A stretch of 64,000 nucleotides of DNA from positions 30,112-94,111 of the forward strand of contig NZ_VOSW01000030.1 in NCBI RefSeq assembly GCF_009690905.1. Reading direction: 5' to 3'. Under the pieces are notes generated by a model. It saw only the letters and a program-made list of their open reading frames with translations. It did not search any database and was not told the DNA's origin. Of the stretch, positions 35,828-43,711 are shown one piece after another (positions within the stretch are counted from its first letter, which is position 1; each line of letters starts with the position of its first letter). The translations under genes were made by a program, and so were the position numbers. This stretch comes from Paraburkholderia madseniana. GTDB lineage: Bacteria > Pseudomonadota > Gammaproteobacteria > Burkholderiales > Burkholderiaceae.

Positions 35828-36531
35828 CCACGCCCACGCTCCCCACCGAATCCGCTGCCACCACGCCCACCGACGCCGGGCCTGACGGCTGGCGCGGCAT
35901 CGTCACGGACTGGTCGGGCGACCGCGAAGCCTTCAAGGTGCCGTGGGGCAAGGCGATGATGTGGATCTTCCTGCTGTCGGACACCTTCATCTTCAGCAGC
36001 TTCCTGATCGGCTACATGACGGTGCGCATGTCGACCACGGTGCCGTGGCCCGACCCTTCCAAGGTGTTCGGGCTCACTGTGGGCGGCGTGGATGTGCCCT
36101 TGCTGCTGATCGCCATCATGACGTTCACCCTGATCACCAGCAGCGGCACCATGGCGATGGCTGTCAACTTTGGCTACCGCCGCAACGCAAAGCGCGCCGC
36201 CGCACTGTTGCTGGCGACCGCGCTGCTGGGCGCGACCTTCGTGTCGATGCAGGCCTTCGAATGGACCAAGCTGATCGTCCATGAAGGTATCCGCCCCTGG
36301 GGCAACCCGATGGGTGCGGCGCAGTTTGGCGCGTGCTTCTTCATGATCACCGGGTTCCACGGCTTTCACGTGACCTGCGGCGTGATCTACCTGCTGCTGA
36401 TCGCACGCAAGATCCTGCAGCCGGCGTTCACCGAGCACGGCAACTTCCAGATCGTCGAGATTGCCGGCTTGTACTGGCACTTCGTCGACCTCGTGTGGGT
36501 GTTCATCTTTGCGCTGTTCTATTTGTGGTGA
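35824..36531 (+). CDS. Heme-copper oxidase subunit III-like protein, copy 2
   Basis: 235 residues, about five helices. Family landmarks: WIFLLSDTFIFSSFLIGYMT, MITGFHGFHVTCGVIYLLLI and a WHFVDLVWVFIFALFYLW C-terminus, closely matching the CyoC/CoxC ending. It differs from copy 1 in its longer N-terminus. Followed 8 bp later by a subunit IV-like gene. Confidence 0.88.
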   Translation: MTTPTLPTESAATTPTDAGPDGWRGIVTDWSGDREAFKVPWGKAMMWIFLLSDTFIFSSFLIGYMTVRMSTTVPWPDPSKVFGLTVGGVDVPLLLIAIMTFTLITSSGTMAMAVNFGYRRNAKRAAALLLATALLGATFVSMQAFEWTKLIVHEGIRPWGNPMGAAQFGACFFMITGFHGFHVTCGVIYLLLIARKILQPAFTEHGNFQIVEIAGLYWHFVDLVWVFIFALFYLW

Positions 36532-36539
36532 GGCAGACC

Positions 36540-36881
36540 ATGGACCACACCGATCCCGCCCATCGACCCGACGCCGTGCACGGCCAGCAGCATCCGATCG
36601 GCATCTACCTGAAGATCTGGGCCCTGCTGTTCGTCCTGAGCACGATGTCGTACATGGTGGATTACTTCCACGTGCAAGGCCTGCTGCGTTGGACGCTGAT
36701 CGTCGTGTTGATGATCGCCAAGGCCGGGCTGATCGTGTCGATTTTCATGCACATGATGTGGGAGCGGCTGGCGCTGGTGTACGCCATTCTGATACCGCCC
36801 CTGTGCCTGCTGGTGCTGATGGTGCTGATGGCTGCCGAAGCGGATCACACCTTCGGCATGCGGGAACTCTTCTTCCACTGA
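36540..36881 (+). CDS. Cytochrome c oxidase subunit IV-like protein
   Basis: 113 residues with three hydrophobic helices (IWALLFVLSTMSYMVDYF, LIVVLMIAKAGLIVSIFMHM, LVYAILIPPLCLLVLMVLMA). This is the layout of the small prokaryotic subunit IV/CyoD family. GAGGCAGACC precedes the ATG. Last gene of the oxidase operon; a terminator follows 55 bp later. Confidence 0.85.
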   Translation: MDHTDPAHRPDAVHGQQHPIGIYLKIWALLFVLSTMSYMVDYFHVQGLLRWTLIVVLMIAKAGLIVSIFMHMMWERLALVYAILIPPLCLLVLMVLMAAEADHTFGMRELFFH

Positions 36882-36936
36882 CCGCTTCGCCGACCGTTTC
36901 TCAGGCGAGTGCCTGGAACGCACCGCTCCGAATACA

Positions 36937-36967
36937 AAACGACCCGACAAATGCCGGGCCGTTTTTG
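36937..36967 (+). terminator. Rho-independent terminator of the oxidase operon
   Basis: Stem AAACG-CCCG / CGGG-CGTTT with one internal mismatch and an 8-nt loop, followed by TTTTTG. It lies 55 bp after the last oxidase gene and just before the convergent 3' end of the glycine-zipper gene. Confidence 0.8.
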
Positions 36968-37009
36968 TTTCCTGGCTCGCTGAAAATCTCGGCGAAAAAC
37001 ACCTTCAAA

Positions 37010-37567
37010 TCAGGCGTGCTTCTCACTGAATTCGTTGAGCGGCACAGGCTGGCTGAGCGGATCGAAGTCGGCCCACCGCCCTTGTTGCCAGCGGCCGGTC
37101 GCGCGTTCGATCGCCGCGCCTCCGGCATCGCGCAGCACCCGTGCGGCGTCCAACTGGCTGTCCTGCGACACGTGTACGGCCACCAGCACGCCGCATTCAC
37201 GGGTTTCTTCGTCGCAGGCGTCACGCGTGCGCATCATCGCGCCGACCAATGAACCGACATACGCACTCACCCCGGCCGCGACCAGCGACATGATAAGCGG
37301 CGCCGAAAACGCCGCGAAGATCCCGACGCCGACCACGGCGCCAACCGCTGCGCCAATCGTGATGCCTATCTCGGCACCCTTCGGCGCCTCCCTCGCGTTT
37401 GTGTCGGCGCTGATATCGCCGCCGGGCCGAAAACGTGCGTGCTGGCCGATCGGATTGACGAAAAACAGTGTGACGTCCTCCTCGACGAAACCGGCATTAA
37501 AGAGCCGTTGCGCCGCGTCTTCAGCGGCGGGGAATGTCGTAAAGCGTGCTGCGACGATGAGTGACAT
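37010..37567 (-). CDS. Glycine-zipper-like membrane protein, unknown function
   Basis: 185 residues. The central GITIGAAVGAVVGVGIFAAF stretch is a Gly-zipper hydrophobic segment. The flanks are a soluble alpha/beta-like N-terminus (AARFTTFPAAEDAAQRLFNA) and C-terminus (GVLVAVHVSQDSQLDAARVL) that resemble heat-shock/DUF1269-type stress proteins. The ATG at 37567 has GGAGG upstream. Transcribed toward the oxidase operon. Confidence 0.65.
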   Translation of the reverse strand: MSLIVAARFTTFPAAEDAAQRLFNAGFVEEDVTLFFVNPIGQHARFRPGGDISADTNAREAPKGAEIGITIGAAVGAVVGVGIFAAFSAPLIMSLVAAGVSAYVGSLVGAMMRTRDACDEETRECGVLVAVHVSQDSQLDAARVLRDAGGAAIERATGRWQQGRWADFDPLSQPVPLNEFSEKHA

Positions 37568-37662
37568 GTGTCCTCCTTCCATCGTTGACTAGCGGTTGCA
37601 GACTATGCCGCCCCACCTTACCCGCGCCGAGACAGAGGTGCATGCGGTGGCACGCGCCGGGA

Positions 37663-38076
37663 CTATGCCGTGGTGCCGCGATCGGGTTGCGTGCCGTCCA
37701 CTCTGAACAGTCCGCTATGTAACACTACTCCTTTGCCGCCGTTCTGGTCGATCGCTTCCGCGTAAACCGAACGGATAGGATTGCGGCCGTTGTCGAAGGC
37801 AGCCATTAAGGCGGATTCCAGCGCGCAATGGGCGCCGAAATGATCTTCCAGCGCCTCGGCGGTAATTGCGCAGCCATCTGTTGTGCTTTCGACTTCGCAG
37901 ACATTTGATCCTCCACTGTGAGCTAAAAGATTAATTATCGATCCGCTGACAGGTCTGCTGCGAACAACCCTCCTACCTCCCAACAACTGACGTGCCTCAA
38001 GGGTCTCTTGCACGTGCAGTTCATCACGCCACGTCGTCGCCAGAACGAGGATCGTCCGTCGGGGGGCGATAGCCAT
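37663..38076 (-). CDS. DUF1488-like protein with doubtful N-terminus
   Basis: The C-terminal 80 residues (from about 37902) resemble DUF1488: CAITAEALEDHFGAHCALES, AAFDNGRNPIRSVYAEAI, VVLHSGLFRVDG. The upstream 58 codons are not part of that family. A good GGAGG-ATG pair at about 37901-37915 is in a different frame, so the original start seems lost or frameshifted. Probably a decaying gene. Confidence 0.45.
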   Translation of the reverse strand: MAIAPRRTILVLATTWRDELHVQETLEARQLLGGRRVVRSRPVSGSIINLLAHSGGSNVCEVESTTDGCAITAEALEDHFGAHCALESALMAAFDNGRNPIRSVYAEAIDQNGGKGVVLHSGLFRVDGTQPDRGTTA

Positions 38077-38143
38077 GCGGCGCTATCAGTCTCGCGAGCT
38101 GTAGGACTAGAATGAATTATCCGAATCAATCGGGAGAGAAATT

Positions 38144-38677
38144 GTGGAACTTCGCATGGATTCCCATCATTTCACACACGGCCAGCCTGACTGGCGGGCA
38201 GCCGTGCTCGCAGGCGTCATCGCAGGCGCTGTGTTCCTGGCGTTAGGGGTTATCCTGATGGCACTGATGACGGGCGCAAGTCTGCTGGAGCCCCCACGCA
38301 TGGTCGCCGCGATCATGCTGGGACGAGGCGCATTGCAATCGCAGCAAGCATTCTCAATTGGCATTGTGCTCGGGGCCTTTGTGATGCATTTTGCCCTTGC
38401 CATCGTATTCGCGCTTATCCTCGGTCTGATCATGACGTCATTCAACCTTGACTCGAGCATGGGGATGGCTTCACTGGCGGGTGGCGCTTTCGCTGCAGCC
38501 GTTTACCTGATTAATTTCTACGGCATGACACGGTTTTTTCCGTGGTTCGCAGAAGCACGCAACGGGGCCAGCCTGTTCGCTCACATCGTCTTCGGTATCG
38601 TGGCGGCGAACATGTACATGAGACTGGAGCGCAACACATCCCGCGGGGTCAAGGCGGACGCGGGCGGCCCATCGTAG
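38144..38677 (+). CDS. Polytopic membrane protein, unknown function
   Basis: 177 residues with four hydrophobic segments (AAVLAGVIAGAVFLALGVIL, GIVLGAFVMHFALAIVFALI, LAGGAFAAAVYLINFYGM, LFAHIVFGIVAANMYM). GGGAG lies 7 bp before a GTG at 38144, my chosen start; an ATG at 38156 is also possible. Similar small proteins occur near respiratory genes in Burkholderiales. No enzyme motif seen. Confidence 0.65.
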   Translation: MELRMDSHHFTHGQPDWRAAVLAGVIAGAVFLALGVILMALMTGASLLEPPRMVAAIMLGRGALQSQQAFSIGIVLGAFVMHFALAIVFALILGLIMTSFNLDSSMGMASLAGGAFAAAVYLINFYGMTRFFPWFAEARNGASLFAHIVFGIVAANMYMRLERNTSRGVKADAGGPS

Positions 38678-38825
38678 TCCGGTGCCATGTTGATCGACCG
38701 GTCTCCAGAGCAGAAAAGGCTCGCCGCGCAACAACATGAGCACCTCGTCGAGATAGTCATGGTCGGCCAGACGAGACGAAAGAAAAGCCAAGCCGGAAGA
38801 TCGGCCTGAAGTCGTCACGCAGATT

Positions 38826-39659
38826 TTGCCGAACCGGCTTTCGACCGACGAAAGCGACCGGTGGGGCGCGCCACTGGCTCAACTGATGTGGCGCACGCTT
38901 GTGCAGGACCTGACGAGCCGGCTGCCTCCAGGCGTGTTCATCTTCCCGGACGCGCCGGAGCCGCCCGACACTCGGATGCTCGTCGTCACGGTGCTCGATG
39001 CCGAGACCGATGCGAGCGGAACGGTGACATTGCAAGCGGCGTGGACGCTGCAATCGGGGCAGCCCGCCCGCGCTACCTTGACGCAACAGGCGACGCTGGA
39101 GAACCGCGGCACGCCCATTGGGCGTCACGAATGGCTCCACGACGCGGGACTTTCGATCATGTACGCATACTTCAGGCGGTCGTACGGGCCTGGCTCTTTC
39201 GACGGCGAGGGAGGTGTGCCGAGCCGCGAGTGGCGCATCAAGCGCAACTGCTCCCTCACGCCGCGGCAGTCGCTCGCCGCGACCGTGTTCCTCATGGCGC
39301 TCGACCTCGCGATCGGCGTGGTAACGGCATTCGCATTCGGCGCGTGGCTCACGCTGTTTTTCTCGATGCTTTGCACCGTGGCCGTCGGCATCGCCTTTAT
39401 CGCCTACTCCAGGCACGCGACGGACGGCGAGGTGCTGACGTTCGCGCCCCCGTTCGTGATCGTCGAAGTACACGAGCGCGGACGCCGCACGATGCATCGG
39501 ATGAATGCTGGCCGCTTGGCCGTGTCTCTCGACGACAGCGATGGCGTCGTCTACCTTTGCGACGGCTGGCAGCGTATTCCCGTCGGACGGCAACTGCCTG
39601 CCGCCGCCCGCGCGGAGTTCGTGCGTCAATTGCGCCGCTTTATCGTGGCCGACTATTGA
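38826..39659 (+). CDS. Chimeric frame: PqiC-like fragment followed by DUF2244 protein
   Basis: The continuous 277-codon frame has two unrelated parts. Residues 1-105 resemble the middle of the PqiC/ABC-type auxiliary lipoprotein family (RLSTDESDRWGAPLAQLMWR, TLVQDLTSRLP), but the lipoprotein signal and the C-terminus are missing. Residues 112-277 form a complete DUF2244 membrane protein (EWRIKRNCSLTPRQSLAATV, two hydrophobic segments). DUF2244 genes often accompany cytochrome oxidase operons. The real product may start at an ATG at 39159 (166 residues). Upstream there is only a TTG start at 38826 and a short in-frame extension. Confidence 0.6.
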   Translation: MPNRLSTDESDRWGAPLAQLMWRTLVQDLTSRLPPGVFIFPDAPEPPDTRMLVVTVLDAETDASGTVTLQAAWTLQSGQPARATLTQQATLENRGTPIGRHEWLHDAGLSIMYAYFRRSYGPGSFDGEGGVPSREWRIKRNCSLTPRQSLAATVFLMALDLAIGVVTAFAFGAWLTLFFSMLCTVAVGIAFIAYSRHATDGEVLTFAPPFVIVEVHERGRRTMHRMNAGRLAVSLDDSDGVVYLCDGWQRIPVGRQLPAAARAEFVRQLRRFIVADY

Positions 39660-39773
39660 CATGCCGGCCGATGATCGCCCGGCATGTCTGATACCGGTAG
39701 TTCATCCGCCAGTATTTCGCGCCGGACTTATCGAGCTGGAAATACATGCGACCACCGTCTGCGAGGAGGTTGC

Positions 39774-39908
39774 CGATACCACCAGCGGTACTCGGGTCGA
39801 GCCGGATCATCCAGGAAAGAAAAAACCCCGTAAGTCGTTGACTTTACGGGGTTTCTAGGAATGCATGCGGCTTATGCCGGAACAACTTTTGGTGCCCAGG
39901 GCCGGAAT
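39774..39908. repeat. Right direct repeat, overlapping tRNA-Leu 3' end
   Basis: Partner of the left repeat at 31428-31560, same orientation. It includes the tRNA-Leu terminator hairpin and the last 19 nt of the tRNA gene. The 8.2 kb between the copies contains the oxidase operon and several broken genes. Confidence 0.75.
39824..39853 (-). terminator. Terminator of tRNA-Leu
   Basis: Read on the minus strand: stem CCCCGTAA / TTACGGGG around a 10-nt loop, followed by a run of T (GGTTTTTTCTTT). It lies about 36 bp after the tRNA 3' end. Confidence 0.8.
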
Positions 39909-39974
39909 CGAACCGGCACGCCTTGCGGCGGGGGATTTTGAGTCCCCTGCGTCTACCAATTTCACCACCTGGGC
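39890..39974 (-). tRNA. tRNA-Leu (anticodon CAA)
   Basis: 85-nt class II tRNA with encoded CCA. Acceptor GCCCAGG / CCTGGGC, discriminator A, T-arm with GGTTCGATTCC, and anticodon loop CTCAAAA giving CAA, which reads UUG codons. The 3' end faces the repeat-bounded segment at 31.5-39.9 kb, the usual geometry for a tRNA used as an integration site. Confidence 0.93.
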
Positions 39975-40080
39975 AGGTCTTGCAGCGCACGCGCCAGAGT
40001 ATGGCTCGCGGCGAAGACGCAGATTATGGCGGAAAATTCGACGACGGGCAAGCCGGTCGCCTTCTTCGCCTGCTCAGCCC

Positions 40081-41466
40081 TCAAACCGTGCGTGAAAAAC
40101 GTTCGAGCGTCTGCTGACCGAGATAGCGATCGAACACCATCGCGATGTTGCGCACGAGCATGCGTCCGGCCATCTGTACTTCCAGCTTGCTGTCGTTCAC
40201 CGACACCAGCCCGTCCTGCTCGAAGCCGCGCAAGCGCTCCAGCTCTGGTTCGAACGTATCGGCGAAGCGGATGCCATAAGCCGCTTCGAATTCATCGAAG
40301 CGTAGTTCCAGATTGCACATCAATTGCGTGATCACATCGCGACGCAGACGGTCGTCCGCAGTGAGGCGCGCGCCGCGCGTGATCGCGAGCTTGCCCGCAT
40401 CGATTGCCGCGGCGTAGTCTGGCAGGTCCTTGATGTTCTGCGCGTACACGTCGCCGACTTTGCCGATCGACGACGCGCCGAAGCCGATCAGATCGCATTC
40501 CGCCCGCGTGCTGTACCCCTGGAAATTCCGATGCAACGTGCGCTGCGCTTGTGCGCGCGCGAGTTCGTCGGTGGGCAGCGCGAAGTGATCCATGCCGATG
40601 TAGACATAGCCCGCGTCGGTCAAGCGCTCGACTACCCGTTGGAGGATCGCGAGGCGCACGGCGGGAGAGGGCAGCGTGGCCTCATCCATCTGCCGTTGCA
40701 TCTTGAAGAGCTGTGGCATGTGCGCATACGCGAACACCGAAAGACGATCGGGCGCGAGTTCGATCATCGTGTCGAGCGTGCGGCTGAAGCTATCGACCGT
40801 TTGGTGCGGCAGCCCGTAAATCAGATCGACGCCGATCGAGTGGAAGCCAGTATCACGCGCGGCTTGCATCACAGACGCAGTCATCTCGAGCGGCTGAACG
40901 CGATTGATCGCCTGCTGCACCACCGGATCGAAATCCTGCACGCCGAGACTGAGCCGGTTGAAGCCGAGCATACGCAGATGTGCAATGGTCTCGGGCGACG
41001 CTTCGCGCGGATCGACTTCGATCGAATATTCGCCTTCAGTATCGGGCAGCAATGTGAAGTGCTCGCTCGCCGCGGCCATCAGTTCCGCCATTTCGTCGTG
41101 CGACAGGAACGTGGGCGTGCCGCCGCCCCAATGCAATTGCGACACGGGGCGCCGCGTGTCGAAACACGCCGCCTGCAAAGCCAGTTCGCGCTTCAGATGC
41201 TCGACATAGGGACGCGCGTGCGCGCGGTTCTTTGTGGCGACCTTGTTGCAACCGCAGTAGAAGCACACGGTGTCGCAAAAGGGGATGTGGAAGTACAGCG
41301 AGAGGTCGGTGGTGGAAGCACCTGGGTCTGCGGCGGCGCGCAGATAGTCAGCGGGATCGAAATCGTCGCGGAACTGCAAGGCGGTCGGATAGGACGTATA
41401 CCGTGGACCGTTCGCGCTGTATTTGGCGAGCAGGTCAGGGCGGAATAGCGTGTTGGCGGTGGTCAT
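40081..41466 (-). CDS. hemN: Oxygen-independent coproporphyrinogen III oxidase
   Basis: Radical-SAM enzyme converting coproporphyrinogen III to protoporphyrinogen IX without oxygen; 461 residues. The radical-SAM cysteines are in CDTVCFYCGCN (CxxxCxxC). GGGTPTFLS and LSLGVQDFDPVVQQAINRVQ are typical of HemN. I chose the ATG at 41466; a GTG 24 bp upstream is also in frame. Divergent from the downstream cysteine-cluster gene. Under low oxygen it would supply heme for, among others, the oxidases. Confidence 0.93.
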   Translation of the reverse strand: MTTANTLFRPDLLAKYSANGPRYTSYPTALQFRDDFDPADYLRAAADPGASTTDLSLYFHIPFCDTVCFYCGCNKVATKNRAHARPYVEHLKRELALQAACFDTRRPVSQLHWGGGTPTFLSHDEMAELMAAASEHFTLLPDTEGEYSIEVDPREASPETIAHLRMLGFNRLSLGVQDFDPVVQQAINRVQPLEMTASVMQAARDTGFHSIGVDLIYGLPHQTVDSFSRTLDTMIELAPDRLSVFAYAHMPQLFKMQRQMDEATLPSPAVRLAILQRVVERLTDAGYVYIGMDHFALPTDELARAQAQRTLHRNFQGYSTRAECDLIGFGASSIGKVGDVYAQNIKDLPDYAAAIDAGKLAITRGARLTADDRLRRDVITQLMCNLELRFDEFEAAYGIRFADTFEPELERLRGFEQDGLVSVNDSKLEVQMAGRMLVRNIAMVFDRYLGQQTLERFSRTV

Positions 41467-41698
41467 GGGGCGCTCGGGTTTGACAGCCACCCTTGAAGAG
41501 GCACGAACCGGCGGATTCTCGGGACCGGTTCGAACAGCGCAGACGCCTCTTGAGCGTGGCCTTTCGTATCCAACAAGTTTACGTGAGCGACCCTTCGCCG
41601 AATTGTGTAAAAAGGTCGCACGGGATGCGATGGCACAATGCGGGTCTGGTATGGCGTTGTATGTTGCGTTGCCTGTTTTCGAGTTCAGGAAAAATGTC

Positions 41699-42028
41699 GT
41701 GAGTGATGTGCCGAACAGCGTTGTGAAGCGCGAGTCCCCGTTCCATGTGGCCGGTCATGCGTGTCGCCCCGATTGCGGCGCGTGCTGTATCGCGCCGTCG
41801 ATTTCGAGCCCGATCCCCGGCATGCCGAATGGCAAGCCGGCGGGCGTGCGCTGCGTGCAACTCGGCGATGATCTGCGCTGCGCGATCTTCGGTCAGCCGG
41901 AGCGGCCGGCGTGCTGTTCCGGTCTGCAACCGCAGATGGACATGTGCGGCACGAGCCGCGGTGAAGCGCTCGCGTGGCTCACCCAGCTTGAAACGCAGAC
42001 TCAACCGCAACCGGCGGTGCGCGGATAA
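41699..42028 (+). CDS. YkgJ-family cysteine cluster protein
   Basis: 109 residues rich in cysteines: HACRPDCGACCIAPS, RCVQLG, RCAIFG, RPACCSGL and DMCG. This is the CxxxCxxCC signature of the YkgJ family, proposed to bind metal (Zn or Fe-S). The GTG at 41699 is chosen because AGGA lies 8 bp upstream; an ATG at 41651 is also in frame. Function unknown. Confidence 0.75.
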   Translation: MSDVPNSVVKRESPFHVAGHACRPDCGACCIAPSISSPIPGMPNGKPAGVRCVQLGDDLRCAIFGQPERPACCSGLQPQMDMCGTSRGEALAWLTQLETQTQPQPAVRG

Positions 42029-42115
42029 CGCGTGAACGATTCCGCTACGTCATCCACCCGGACAAACAACCCAACGCAACCGCATGCTCGAGAAGGCTTC
42101 CACAGGAGATTTCGC

Positions 42116-42709
42116 ATGACTCGACCCGCTGCGCCGACCCGGCGCCGCTTCCTGATTGCCGCGCTGACAGGCTGCACCGCGCTTGGCATCACCGTCTCGC
42201 TGGCGGCGTGCGCGACATCGACTTTCCCGTTCATCCCGTCGCATTACACGTTCTCGCAGCAGCAGGTGCAGGACGCGGTGCAGCGCAAATTCCCCTATCA
42301 GCGCACGGTTTCGCAAGTGTTCGACGTCGCGCTGACCAATCCGGTGGTCGGCTTCCTGCCGGACGCGAACCGCGTCTCGGTGAAGCTCGACGCCCGGCTC
42401 GCGAGCCCATTCATGCCACAACCGGTTGACGGCGTATTTACGCTGTCGAGCGAACTGGCCTACGACGCCGCCAGCAAGTCGGTCGTGCTGAAGTCGCCGA
42501 ACGTCGACAACGTCAGCGTGAGCGGGCAGGCGCAGGCCTATACGCAGCAGATCAATGCCGCGGCGGCCCTGCTCGCTACGCAGTTGCTGACCAACTACCC
42601 GATCTACACCTTCAAACCCGAACAACTGCAATTTGCCGGCGTGAATTACGAACCCGGTACAATCACCATCCTTACAAACGGCATACGTGTGCAAATCGTC
42701 GAGAAATGA
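42116..42709 (+). CDS. DUF1439 lipoprotein
   Basis: 197 residues. The N-terminus has a twin-arginine-like RRRF and a hydrophobic stretch ending in a lipobox (LAACATS), so it is predicted to be lipid-anchored. The mature part (FSQQQVQDAVQRKFPYQRTV) matches DUF1439, a lipid-binding-like TULIP-type family in proteobacteria. AGGAG precedes the ATG at 42116. Function unknown. Confidence 0.8.
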   Translation: MTRPAAPTRRRFLIAALTGCTALGITVSLAACATSTFPFIPSHYTFSQQQVQDAVQRKFPYQRTVSQVFDVALTNPVVGFLPDANRVSVKLDARLASPFMPQPVDGVFTLSSELAYDAASKSVVLKSPNVDNVSVSGQAQAYTQQINAAAALLATQLLTNYPIYTFKPEQLQFAGVNYEPGTITILTNGIRVQIVEK

Positions 42710-42790
42710 CGCTGCGCGCGGCCGGCAGGGCCGCGCGCGCACCGTGCCGACCCTGTTCGTTTCGACTATCTACAGCGATGAGGGTCACGG

Positions 42791-43627
42791 ATGGACTGGC
42801 TAATGGCTTGCAAGGCGCTGATTCTGGGCGTCGTCGAAGGGCTGACGGAATTTTTGCCGGTGTCGAGCACCGGCCATTTGATCGTCGCGGGCAGTCTGCT
42901 CAATTTCACGGATGATCACGCGAAAACCTTCGATGTCGTGATCCAGCTCGGCGCGATTCTGGCTGTGTGCTGGGAGTTTCGCCGCCGCATCGGCAGCGTG
43001 GTGACCGGCTTGCCCAGCCGGCCCGACGCGAGGCGCTTTACGCTGAACGTGATCATCGCGACGATTCCGGCGATTGTGCTCGGCCTGCTGTTCGAGAAGG
43101 CCATCAAGGCGGCGCTGTTTTCGCCCGTGCCGGTTGCGTTCGCGTTAGTGGCGGGTGGGGTGGTGATCCTGTGGGCTGAAGCGCGTCAGCGCGCGCGAGG
43201 CGACGTGGCGGCACGTGTTCAGAACGTCGACGATCTGAGCCCGCTGGATGCGTTGAAAGTCGGCCTCGCTCAATGTTTTGCGCTGATCCCGGGCATGTCG
43301 CGCTCGGGTTCGACGATCATCGGCGGGATGTTGTTCGGCCTCGACCGGCGCGTCGCTACGGAGTTTTCATTCTTCCTCGCGATTCCGATCATCTTCGGTG
43401 CAACGGCTTACGAGCTCTATAAAGACTGGCATCTGCTGTCCATCGACGCGCTCGGCAGTTTCGCGCTCGGCTTCGTGGCGGCCTTCATCAGCGCCTTCGC
43501 CTGCGTGCGCTGGTTGTTGCGCTACATCGCCACACACGATTTCACCGTGTTCGCGTGGTACCGGATCGGCTTTGGACTGTTGATCCTGCTGGTGGGTTAC
43601 AGCGGCGCGTTGAGCTGGGCGGACTGA
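42791..43627 (+). CDS. uppP: Undecaprenyl-diphosphatase
   Basis: 278-residue polytopic BacA/UppP enzyme that recycles undecaprenyl pyrophosphate to the monophosphate carrier for peptidoglycan and O-antigen. Family motifs: EGLTEFLPVSSTGH (16-29), PGMSRSGSTIIGG and eight hydrophobic segments. It serves the same lipid carrier used by the glycan cluster at 26.5-31.3 kb. A terminator follows. Confidence 0.95.
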   Translation: MDWLMACKALILGVVEGLTEFLPVSSTGHLIVAGSLLNFTDDHAKTFDVVIQLGAILAVCWEFRRRIGSVVTGLPSRPDARRFTLNVIIATIPAIVLGLLFEKAIKAALFSPVPVAFALVAGGVVILWAEARQRARGDVAARVQNVDDLSPLDALKVGLAQCFALIPGMSRSGSTIIGGMLFGLDRRVATEFSFFLAIPIIFGATAYELYKDWHLLSIDALGSFALGFVAAFISAFACVRWLLRYIATHDFTVFAWYRIGFGLLILLVGYSGALSWAD

Positions 43628-43652
43628 GTCTCCGCTTGTCTTCCGCGTCATG

Positions 43653-43681
43653 AAAAAAGGTCCGCGTTTGCGGACCTTTTT
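43653..43681 (+). terminator. Bidirectional terminator between uppP and trmB
   Basis: AAAAAAGGTCCGC GTTT GCGGACCTTTTT: perfect stem with A/T runs on both sides, placed between the convergent uppP and trmB genes. Confidence 0.9.
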
Positions 43682-43711
43682 GCGTATGGCGAGCACAACT
43701 GCAGCGCGGCT

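Noticed and set aside
38688..38810. Short plus-strand frame (MLIDRSPEQKRLAAQQHEHL...)
   Set aside because: About 40 codons without a clear ribosome binding site; possibly another gene fragment but not supportable.
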